Below are positions 15,356 through 21,538 of a stretch of DNA of 44,230 nucleotides, piece after piece. The DNA is from a virus: IMG/VR virus record IMGVR_UViG_3300025769_000017, positions 1 through 44,230 of that record. One strand, written 5' to 3'. The notes under the pieces were generated by a model. The model saw only the letters and a list, made by a program, of their open reading frames with translations, had not been told where the DNA came from and did no database searches. The translations under genes were made by a program, and so were the position numbers. Position 1 is the stretch's first letter. Every line of letters starts with the position of its first letter.

Positions 15356-15638
15356 GTTTGTTGCTTTCATATGCAGTTGATCAACTGAATGGTTATCGCT
15401 ACCGACACCTTTACTCTGCCATGCTAGCAAATTTCCTACCAGTAAAAGTTCTGCCTCGGAAAGCCCTTTTGTAATCCGTTGCATTCTACTGGCTTCCAAT
15501 ATCTTCTACACATTTTTTAAAGGTTTAGGTGTATTAATTGCCTTGACGGTTGCATTTTTTTTAGGCATTCCTGCCAGCGCATGCCTTAAATTGATGTAAG
15601 GTTTTTTGCTACCAGTTCAATAAACGTTCAGACATACT
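15356..15638. other. Intergenic region between the RHH gene and the 642-residue gene
   Basis: This 283-nt gap contains the perfect 14-bp palindrome CAGTTGATCAACTG (15374-15387). It also has a GGTGTATTA half-match to the repeated operator (15528-15536) and a GGCAT/ATGCC inverted repeat near 15564-15585. These look like regulatory sites for the genes on either side. No gene is supported. Confidence 0.6.
15374..15387. promoter_or_regulatory. 14-bp perfect palindrome (operator candidate)
   Basis: CAGTTGATCAACTG is fully self-complementary and lies 19 nt after the RHH gene stop. RHH and HTH dimers bind such sites. It differs from the four-copy operator, so a second regulator may exist. Confidence 0.5.
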
Positions 15639-17567
15639 ATGGCCGCTCCAAAGCAGATCAGCTTCAGACCAGACGAGGAAATTCGCCACATCTACGACTT
15701 GTTCATGGATGACGACTGGCTGGAAACAGTGGCAATAGCTGCTGGGGAAAATGGCGTAAACGTGGATTATGGCGACTTTGCCTTGAGCCCTAAGGTTTTC
15801 ATCAGTCACCTGATTCGCAAGGAATACGAGCGGGTCGAGAAGTATATGAGAAAGCCGGGCAGCCTGAACGATCTGCAGGTTTTTGAGGCCGTCAAATACA
15901 AGGATTGGCCAGATCTGGTGCCTGCCAAGGTTGAAATTCCATCAGGTGAACTTACTCGTAAATGTTGTGAAAACGGCTGGGAAAGCTGGTATACCCGGTT
16001 GGATCTAAATAACGGGCCAGTACCAGACGAAGGCCATCAGCTTAGTTTGGGCGAGGTCATGATGCTGTATAGGCGGGGCATCATTAACGGTGAGCGTATT
16101 GCCGAGTTCAGGGGCGCAACTTCAATGCACGTTTACCAAGACCCTGAAAACGGCGAACTGATCAAAGCATACCACACCAACCTTGGCGTGATTGAGCATG
16201 CTGTAGACCAAAGATACTACAAGTATGAAGCCGAATTCACCGGTCCCAAAGATGGCGAAGGATACATAAGCTGGCGCATGGCTAAGGTTCAACCGGCGCT
16301 TGGAGACGGCATTGACCTGAGTAACGGGAAGGAGATACAGAACCTCATCACCGCCGATAGCTTTAGGGTCGAATTAATTGAGCTTCCAAACGGTGCTATA
16401 TACAGCCGAAAAACCAAGGTCAACGCAAATGGCGATGGCGTGGATATACCTGCAGTTCAACAAATCCGAGATGCGCAAAATGACAAGGAGGCCCCTGAAA
16501 TCCCGGATCAGGAAGTAACTGCCGAGCAGATTGCTGAGTGGGACAAACAGAGCGAGGACTATGAGCAGGCGCGCGCGATTGCACATTTTGAGGCAACGGT
16601 TGACACCATTGAACATCGAATCCGCAAACACCGCGCAAAGTATTATCTCCCCCACCCTGACTACAAAAAATTGGCGAATTTGGCTGCAGCGGCATTTAGG
16701 CGGGGAGATGAAAACCCGATTGAGAAAACATATGCATATGAGATGCCCCCGCGAGTCATTAACAATGACGGCGAGCTAAACCGCAAAGAATACCAACGCT
16801 GGGTTGTCACCGACAGAAACCTGCATCTCCAGGAATTTTACAAACGCACCGAAACGCACATCCCACAAGGTGCAGTTGGCAAACCGCTGGTAGAATACCT
16901 CCGAGCGCTGCACCTGCCATTACTTGAGCATGATCCTCGCGAGACGGGCGAGGAGATCGACCCAGAATACTACGAAGAATACACCGAGGCGCTGTCCCGA
17001 CCTATGGACCGCAAGTCGCTGCTAAGCATGTGCCAACCAGGCTCAAAGGTCTCAACCGAACGCTGCTTCCTTGCCATCTTGGCCTTCATGGCTCACCGAA
17101 TAGATCACGTCAAATCAGCATGGGCGCTGATAGATGCCATTACCCCCACGTTAAAACAATTGCGGACAAAAAAGCAGATCACACGCAAACAAGCATACGA
17201 CCAGCTACGCAGACTGAGGCAAACTGAACACCTTCCAGGCTTGCGCCCGGCAACCTATTGCTCCCTGATTTACTTCCTACGCCCTACTCAGGATGGATAC
17301 ATGCTGTCATCCCACACAGCCAAATCCATCAACCTAATTGCTGGTGACGACATCATTCAGCTAAACCAATCCGGCTATCCTACAGACGAAAATACCGCTG
17401 AAAATTACGAAGCTTATTGCCAGATCATTGACCACATTGGTGCGCATGGTCATCACAAACAAATGAGCGGCGCTGAAGTTGAGGAGCGGTTGCAATCATA
17501 CAGCGAACCATTGGTTGGCGAATGGCGCGAATACCTTGGGAAGTTCGAGAATGTCAGATTGCGCTGA
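15639..17567 (+). CDS. Large accessory protein with RHH-like N-terminus, function unknown
   Basis: This 642-residue protein lies on the plus strand next to the lysogeny genes. The N-terminus (KQISFRPDEEI, then FISHLIRKEYERVEKYM at about residues 50-70) has a strand-helix-helix shape like RHH proteins. The middle is charged and probably multi-domain. The C-terminal 200 residues (for example RPATYCSLIYFLRP and HTAKSINLI) recall the all-helical OGG/HhH-type glycosylase-like fold, but the usual catalytic Asp position is not clear. Size, strand and place suggest a moron, perhaps a DNA-binding or defence protein. I do not recognise a characterised family. Confidence 0.65.
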   Translation: MAAPKQISFRPDEEIRHIYDLFMDDDWLETVAIAAGENGVNVDYGDFALSPKVFISHLIRKEYERVEKYMRKPGSLNDLQVFEAVKYKDWPDLVPAKVEIPSGELTRKCCENGWESWYTRLDLNNGPVPDEGHQLSLGEVMMLYRRGIINGERIAEFRGATSMHVYQDPENGELIKAYHTNLGVIEHAVDQRYYKYEAEFTGPKDGEGYISWRMAKVQPALGDGIDLSNGKEIQNLITADSFRVELIELPNGAIYSRKTKVNANGDGVDIPAVQQIRDAQNDKEAPEIPDQEVTAEQIAEWDKQSEDYEQARAIAHFEATVDTIEHRIRKHRAKYYLPHPDYKKLANLAAAAFRRGDENPIEKTYAYEMPPRVINNDGELNRKEYQRWVVTDRNLHLQEFYKRTETHIPQGAVGKPLVEYLRALHLPLLEHDPRETGEEIDPEYYEEYTEALSRPMDRKSLLSMCQPGSKVSTERCFLAILAFMAHRIDHVKSAWALIDAITPTLKQLRTKKQITRKQAYDQLRRLRQTEHLPGLRPATYCSLIYFLRPTQDGYMLSSHTAKSINLIAGDDIIQLNQSGYPTDENTAENYEAYCQIIDHIGAHGHHKQMSGAEVEERLQSYSEPLVGEWREYLGKFENVRLR

Positions 17568-17619
17568 CCCGCCCTACTAGGTTCTCAGTTCCTTTGGTCA
17601 GTTTCTTTGATTAGTTAGA

Positions 17620-17663
17620 GGTTCCAGTGTGGAACCGACCTGGGTTCCACTGTGGAATCGACC
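17620..17663. repeat. Tandem palindromic 21-bp repeat between convergent genes
   Basis: GGTTCCAGTGTGGAACCGACC (17620-17640) recurs as GGTTCCACTGTGGAATCGACC (17643-17663), with two mismatches. The first copy contains a perfect GGTTCCA/TGGAACC stem. It lies where the 642-residue gene and the gene ending at 17670 converge. It may act as a bidirectional terminator or a protein-binding site. Confidence 0.65.
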
Positions 17664-17669
17664 CTGCTG

Positions 17670-18062
17670 CTAGTTTCTTGCCGCCAATTTGGATGATTTA
17701 GAATCATTCTCAGCCTTGGACTTTTCGCGCATCTCTGCCCACATCTCCAAAAGCCTGTCGTAGACAGCTATGTTGAAAATGTATTCTGCCATGGTGTGAC
17801 AATGATCATGGAAATCACCCATTCTGTAGTCTTCGTCTCCAAATGCTGCATTGGCCCTGTCGAGAAGTTCTTCGTTTGCTTCGGACACCATCACGATGAA
17901 TTCCAATCCTTCATTCAGAACCGCCTTGTCAGTGTGATGCTGGATTTGTTCATCGAAACTGAAATCATCCGGTTCCACCCCTTCGTCAATTATGTTCAAA
18001 GCGCAATTTTCCACGCCTCGCAGAAATTGCTCGTAGTTGGTCATTCGCAGTAGTCGTTTCAT
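17670..18062 (-). CDS. Hypothetical protein co-transcribed with the integrase
   Basis: This is a 130-residue, acidic, helical protein with a His-rich patch HDHCHTMAEY near residues 86-95. Its ATG at 18062 overlaps the integrase stop as ATGA, so translation is coupled. A second ATG at 18044 is possible. Genes coupled to integrases can encode excisionases or immunity functions, but this acidic protein does not look like a DNA-binding excisionase. Function unknown. Confidence 0.6.
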   Translation of the reverse strand: MKRLLRMTNYEQFLRGVENCALNIIDEGVEPDDFSFDEQIQHHTDKAVLNEGLEFIVMVSEANEELLDRANAAFGDEDYRMGDFHDHCHTMAEYIFNIAVYDRLLEMWAEMREKSKAENDSKSSKLAARN

Positions 18063-19243
18063 TTGCTTGTTCCTTTGTGGTTTTTTGACAAGCCCAGCGA
18101 TTCAGGCGTCAGATTCCAATAGGCCTCAACGTCCTTGAGCACCACTAGTGACTTGTAGTTTTTGAAAAATGGCCCTACGCCGGTGCCGCCCCAGTGAACG
18201 GTCTTATCGAGGCTCTGGGTTTTGGCTGAGTAGAAGCTGAGAGCTGTGTGTCGGAGCACGTTGTCATACTTGCGGTCCGTAATTTTGGCATCAACCCTCA
18301 TCTGCTCGAATGCTTTGCGGTATCGATACGATGATTCGACGCCATCCTGAACCTCCGGCACAATTGGTTGGGACGTGTCCAACCACGGTAGAATTGCAGC
18401 CTCAAGCTCCACGGTTCGCACGTCACGTTTTTTGGCAACTTTCGGCAGCACTTTGATCACCAAATCCTCGGAGTCAACTTGCTCCCAATCCAGCCGCTTA
18501 GCCTCCTGGTTCCGCAATCCCGCAAACAACTGCAGAGCAACCAACGACTGAATCGGTGTTCCATAGGCGGCTTTCAAGACCGCTTTGGTTTGCGCCAATG
18601 TAAGCGCCACATTGTCTGTCCCCTCAACCTTTGGTTTGGCAACCACGTCCAGCGGGTTTGAGGTCACATATCCAAACTTAATTGCCCAGTTGAAAAGCTG
18701 ACCGCATTTGGTGATGTAGTTTTTCCTAGTCTGCGCTGATGCGTTTTCGGGGATCATCCCATCCAATGCTTCGCTGGTAACCTGGTGCAACTTGAGCTGA
18801 CCAAAGGCTCTGTTCAGCTTGTTTGTAAATTGTCTCAGTTCGCCCAAGGTTCTTTCGGTCAGGTTTTCCTTCGCCTTGTATTTCAAAAACTCTGCGCACG
18901 CTGCATCGACTGATTTTTCTGAGCCGGGTTCGACGTAGTTTTTGATGCAGTAGTCAACCGCTTCGGACAACGAAACAATCGGAACCTTTTTCAGAAGCTG
19001 ATACGCCATCTCAGCATCAGCAACCTGCCCACTTGTCAGCCGAGTCTTTGCGTAGGTATCAACCTCGGTCTCAGACTTCTCACTGAACTCAATCTGCTGC
19101 CTGCATCGCTCGGCTTTATCGTAGTCCTCAAAGAACCTCCTGACACGCAATCCGTGACGCATTGTTCCGGACACCAACCATGCTCGCTTACCGTTGTTGT
19201 AGGTATACCGACTGATGGAAAATTTGGACCGCGGCTTAGGCAT
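18059..19243 (-). CDS. int: Tyrosine recombinase / integrase
   Basis: This 394-residue protein begins MPKPRSKFSISRYTYNNGKR. It has an N-terminal arm-binding region, a core-binding SAM-like domain (FLKYKAKENLTERTL onward) and a catalytic domain. The catalytic domain shows the first Arg in LFAGLRNQEAKRL, a beta-hairpin Lys region, the second Arg in NVLRHTALSF, and the likely Tyr nucleophile in FFKNYKSL. The usual His before LRH is Asn. The C-terminal NYKSLV...EAYWNLTP resembles integrases I associate with Verrucomicrobiota. It lies next to the tRNA-Ser fragment, as expected for tRNA-targeted integration. An upstream ATG at 19327 is less likely. Confidence 0.85.
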   Translation of the reverse strand: MPKPRSKFSISRYTYNNGKRAWLVSGTMRHGLRVRRFFEDYDKAERCRQQIEFSEKSETEVDTYAKTRLTSGQVADAEMAYQLLKKVPIVSLSEAVDYCIKNYVEPGSEKSVDAACAEFLKYKAKENLTERTLGELRQFTNKLNRAFGQLKLHQVTSEALDGMIPENASAQTRKNYITKCGQLFNWAIKFGYVTSNPLDVVAKPKVEGTDNVALTLAQTKAVLKAAYGTPIQSLVALQLFAGLRNQEAKRLDWEQVDSEDLVIKVLPKVAKKRDVRTVELEAAILPWLDTSQPIVPEVQDGVESSYRYRKAFEQMRVDAKITDRKYDNVLRHTALSFYSAKTQSLDKTVHWGGTGVGPFFKNYKSLVVLKDVEAYWNLTPESLGLSKNHKGTSK

Positions 19244-19252
19244 GAGTCGAAC

Positions 19253-19275
19253 TTTAATGTCAATTTTAATGTCAA
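19253..19275. repeat. Two TTTAATGTCAA repeats (arm-type site candidates)
   Basis: The 11-bp unit occurs at 19253-19263 and 19265-19275, just upstream of the integrase start. Its TGTCAA core also appears twice, in inverted form, at 19593-19608 on the other side of the tRNA fragment. This layout is what integrase arm sites on the two flanks of attP would give. Confidence 0.45.
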
Positions 19276-19358
19276 CAAGCAAAAAACAACCACCAAGGAA
19301 CCGCATGTGAAAACTTTCACAAGGCATGATTCGGGTCTGTTTGAGGTGATTAGGGCAT

Positions 19359-19386
19359 AAAAAAACCCCAGTATTTACTAGGGTTT
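19359..19386 (-). terminator. Rho-independent terminator downstream of the tRNA-Ser fragment
   Basis: On the minus strand AAACCC and GGGTTT form a stem around a 12-nt loop, followed by a run of T. It would end transcription of the host tRNA gene rebuilt after integration and insulate the integrase gene. Confidence 0.75.
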
Positions 19387-19409
19387 GATGAATTTTATTA
19401 GGAAAGCAA

Positions 19410-19489
19410 TGGCGGAGAGAGCGGGATTCGAACCCGCGGTCGCAGTTATCCCACGACGACGGTTTAGCAAACCGTTGCTTTCGACCACT
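19410..19489 (-). other. attP: attP candidate: 3' 80 nt of tRNA-Ser(GCU)
   Basis: The minus strand reads as a tRNA-Ser from the D-loop (AGTGGTCGAAAGC) to the encoded CCA. The anticodon stem-loop is ACGGT-TTGCTAA-ACCGT, with anticodon GCT at 19466-19468. A serine-type long variable arm with a GTCG/CGAC stem follows, then the T-arm GCGGG-TTCGAAT-CCCGC and 3' acceptor TCTCTCC-G-CCA. The 5' acceptor strand expected to pair (GGAGAGA) is absent upstream. It is therefore not a working tRNA in the phage, but would restore the 3' part of a host gene after integration. Confidence 0.85.
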
Positions 19490-19592
19490 GGCTCACGGGC
19501 TGAAAAGCGGTTTTACCATTGTTTTTACTGGTGTTTTGTAAATTTTCGCAAACCGCTCGCTCAATGCCTTTAACTGCCATTATCGCCTTTAC

Positions 19593-19608
19593 TGTCAATT
19601 TATTGACA
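19593..19608. promoter_or_regulatory. 16-bp palindrome TGTCAAT-TT-ATTGACA
   Basis: The two 7-bp arms are perfect inverted repeats with a 2-nt centre. It shares TGTCAA with the repeats at 19253-19275 and lies about 105 nt right of the tRNA fragment. It could be a second pair of integrase arm sites or an excisionase/regulator site. Confidence 0.5.
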
Positions 19609-19624
19609 ATCAGCCGAACCATCC

Positions 19625-19652
19625 TAGACAGGTGTATTACACCCGTTACAAT
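19625..19652 (+). promoter_or_regulatory. Rightward promoter with embedded GGTGTATTACACC operator (site B)
   Basis: TAGACA (19625-19630) and TACAAT (19647-19652) are spaced by 16 nt, with the operator at 19631-19643. No plus-strand gene follows closely, so the product may be an antisense or regulatory RNA against the gene 20487-19831. Alternatively the site may mainly serve protein binding near attP. Confidence 0.65.
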
Positions 19653-19830
19653 TATGTGAGTGGCCATTCATTCGCCCTACCCGTCTGCTTTGCCAACACC
19701 AAAACCCAGCGACTGACACCTGTGCCCAAAGTGCTTTGCTTTCACGCAATCTGCACGATGGCTGATGAGCATCAGAGCAGTGTTCAGCAGAAAGCTGAGA
19801 TGGTGGCTGGGTGCCTGGTTAACCTGCAAT

Positions 19831-20487
19831 TTACTCCTCGAACCCAAAACCCTCATGCATATCCCCCACGTCTTCCTGGATCTCGGCAACCTCGTCACCA
19901 ATCGATGAGATTTCACCCTGAACGTCGTCTAATGCGTTTTCAAGGCGCGTGGTGTTAGCCATCATCCCCAGCAACATCATGTTTCCAAAGCGCGAGCTTG
20001 ACCGTTCAGCCGCTGGCAGCGAGGCAATTCGCTTTGCAATTAAGGACTCCCCAAGGCCTCGGTCCTTAAAATTCAACCATCCGTGGACGAACTTGATCTC
20101 GATAGGTTCCAGTCCACGATCCTCAAAATCGCTCACCAAGCTTGCAAAATAACCGGACAGCGCCTCTCGGTTTTCAGGTGATAATTCGAAATATGAAAAT
20201 GGCTTTGCTGCTTCCAGAGCTGTAAGTGCTTTTTGAGCTACATCCTCGCGCTGCTTCTTTCGTAAACTGCCTCGTTCTGCAGCCTCTGCTTTACCAATGT
20301 GATCACGAAACAACTCAGAAGTTGCAAACATTCCGGGTGGATCAACCTGGACAGAAATCTGATATACGCCCTCCTGATCTATAAATAGCTCGTATGCCTC
20401 GCGTGATGAATTGGCACTAATTTCGTGTTCTCGGCGATGGTTTTCGCCATCAATCTGCTTTGTGTATGAACATCTATAGGTCTTCAT
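19831..20487 (-). CDS. Hypothetical coiled-coil protein between two operator sites
   Basis: This 218-residue protein has a beta-rich N-terminus (MKTYRCSYTKQID, about residues 1-50), a central helical domain and a C-terminal coiled coil with an acidic end. I do not recognise a family. It lies between operator sites B and C, both of which point rightwards, so both promoters would be antisense to or diverge from it. The position resembles that of a lysogeny or immunity gene, but no DNA-binding motif is obvious. Confidence 0.6.
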   Translation of the reverse strand: MKTYRCSYTKQIDGENHRREHEISANSSREAYELFIDQEGVYQISVQVDPPGMFATSELFRDHIGKAEAAERGSLRKKQREDVAQKALTALEAAKPFSYFELSPENREALSGYFASLVSDFEDRGLEPIEIKFVHGWLNFKDRGLGESLIAKRIASLPAAERSSSRFGNMMLLGMMANTTRLENALDDVQGEISSIGDEVAEIQEDVGDMHEGFGFEE

Positions 20488-20538
20488 AGTTGCCAGTTTT
20501 TACCCCATCGAAAACCTGCATCCAATTCGAAAAACCCG

Positions 20539-20566
20539 TTGACGGGTGTATTACACCTGCGACAAT
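20539..20566 (+). promoter_or_regulatory. Rightward promoter with embedded GGTGTATTACACC operator (site C)
   Basis: TTGACG (20539-20544) and GACAAT (20561-20566) are spaced by 16 nt, and the operator fills 20545-20557. Transcription should start near 20574. A strong terminator follows about 130 nt later, before the LRR lipoprotein gene. Confidence 0.75.
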
Positions 20567-20573
20567 TAGTGGA

Positions 20574-20711
20574 CCTGCCTGACGACATGTCGTTCTCAGG
20601 GTGACAGGTATGGGTTGCGTAGGAGCTAGCAAGAACCTACACGACAAACGAGACACGGAATACGACACCGATACCCGCTCCTGCTGTTGGATACTCAGGG
20701 GCGGGTTTTTT
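20574..20711 (+). ncRNA. Candidate small RNA or attenuated leader (about 138 nt)
   Basis: This interval runs from the predicted start of promoter C to the T-run of a strong intrinsic terminator. It contains a perfect ACGACATGTCGT palindrome, a GTAGG/CCTAC hairpin and the terminator stem, so most of it can fold. No convincing reading frame with a ribosome site is seen. It could be a free small RNA, or a leader whose terminator limits read-through into the lipoprotein gene starting at 20750. Confidence 0.6.
20674..20711 (+). terminator. Strong rho-independent terminator upstream of the LRR lipoprotein gene
   Basis: CCCGCTCCTG (20674-20683) pairs with CAGGGGCGGG (20696-20705), with one internal mismatch and a 12-nt loop, followed by six T (20706-20711). 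It ends 38 nt before the lipoprotein ATG. No other clear promoter lies in between. Confidence 0.85.
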
Positions 20712-20749
20712 CTTGGCGGGATTCGCAGTTCTGTGGCGTGTATTGAGGC

Positions 20750-21520
20750 ATGCCGAATCATGTGCTCAAATTGTTCTGCTTGCTGCTCTGTGTGTTCAGC
20801 CTTTGGGGATGCGGCCAAAGGCAGGGTGGAAAAACCTCTGAAAGCCAACCCTCTGAAAGCCAACCCACTGAAAGCCAACCCACTGAAAGCCAACCCACTG
20901 AAAGTCCAAACCACGAAATGCTTTCCTACGTGATAGGAGATGCTGAGGTGGCGATTACTGGATACAACTTATTCGAGGAGGGGGAGTTAGTTATCCCTGA
21001 ACAAATTGAGGGCTTACCTGTTACCAGCATTGGGGATTCGGCCTTTGCAGACTGCATCGGCCTGAGCTCGATCACTATCCCCGAGGGCGTCACCAGCATT
21101 GGGGATTGGGCCTTCCGGGGTTGCAGCAGTCTGACATCGATCACCATCCCTGAGGGCGTCACCAGCATTGGTTATGTGGCCTTCCGTGGGTGCAGCAGCC
21201 TGACTTCGATCACCATCCCAGATAGTGTCACCAGCATTGGGGATTCGGCCTTCTGGGAATGCAGCAGCTTGACCTCGATCACCATTCCCGATAGCGTCAC
21301 CAGCATTAAGGGTGGGGCCTTCGCTGAATGCATCGGCCTGAGCTCGATCACCATCCCCGATAGTGTCACCAGTATTGGGGATTCGGCCTTTGCAGATTGC
21401 ATCGGCCTGAGCTCGATTAGCATTCCACAAGCATTTCACAGTGAAGTCGAAGCAAGCCGCCTAGGCCTAGATAAATTATGGCCCGACGGGTTTGCTCTGC
21501 CTGATAGCTCCAGCAAGTAA
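20750..21520 (+). CDS. BspA-like LRR lipoprotein (moron)
   Basis: This 256-residue protein has a lipoprotein signal peptide ending at LWGC with Cys21. A linker of TESQP pentapeptide repeats (about residues 29-52) follows, then about six BspA-type leucine-rich repeats (SLTSITIPDSVTSIG pattern, about 85-225). The C-terminus reads FHSEVEASRLGLD and WPDGF. It is a short paralogue of the 911-residue LRR protein, which has the same FHSE/RLGLD/GF stretch after its repeats. It would be lipid-anchored at the cell surface or periplasm. GAGG precedes the ATG. It sits 38 nt after a strong terminator and probably depends on promoter C read-through or an unseen promoter. Confidence 0.85.
   Translation: MPNHVLKLFCLLLCVFSLWGCGQRQGGKTSESQPSESQPTESQPTESQPTESPNHEMLSYVIGDAEVAITGYNLFEEGELVIPEQIEGLPVTSIGDSAFADCIGLSSITIPEGVTSIGDWAFRGCSSLTSITIPEGVTSIGYVAFRGCSSLTSITIPDSVTSIGDSAFWECSSLTSITIPDSVTSIKGGAFAECIGLSSITIPDSVTSIGDSAFADCIGLSSISIPQAFHSEVEASRLGLDKLWPDGFALPDSSSK
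20838..20904 (+). repeat. 15-bp tandem repeat encoding the TESQP linker
   Basis: CTGAAAGCCAACCC[A/T] is repeated four times plus a partial fifth copy. The unit is five codons, so slippage changes linker length without a frameshift. Confidence 0.85.
21012..21430 (+). repeat. 69-bp-period DNA repeats encoding LRRs (lipoprotein gene)
   Basis: These units match the repeats at 3484-3960 closely at the DNA level, including a GTCACCAGCATTGGGGAT block. Such similarity between two loci allows gene conversion or deletion. Confidence 0.8.
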
Positions 21521-21538
21521 ACAAGCCAAAGCATTCGC

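Larger units (their letters stand above)
19490..19830. other. 341-nt non-coding region right of attP
   Basis: No gene is supported. The region holds the TGTCAAT-TT-ATTGACA palindrome (19593-19608), operator-promoter site B (19625-19652) and a CTGATG/CATCAG hairpin near 19762-19775. Rightward transcription from site B would run antisense into the gene ending at 19831. Confidence 0.6.

Noticed and set aside
15113-15499. 128-codon minus-strand frame antisense to the RHH gene
   Set aside because: It lacks a ribosome site, overlaps a protein with a clear RHH pattern on the other strand, and its composition looks like a shadow frame.
19410-19500. A functional phage tRNA-Ser gene
   Set aside because: The 3' 80 nt are tRNA-like, but no sequence able to pair with the acceptor 3' strand lies at the 5' side. 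An attachment site fits better.
19632-19958. 108-codon plus-strand frame starting in operator B
   Set aside because: It begins inside the promoter, has no ribosome site, overlaps the end of the 218-residue gene, and has no protein-like pattern.
20601-20933. Plus-strand frame through the terminator ahead of the lipoprotein gene
   Set aside because: It crosses a strong terminator and overlaps the lipoprotein signal and linker in another frame.
21014-21439. Minus-strand frames opposite the LRR regions (also 3404-3763)
   Set aside because: They are mirror frames of the DNA repeats and carry no independent support.
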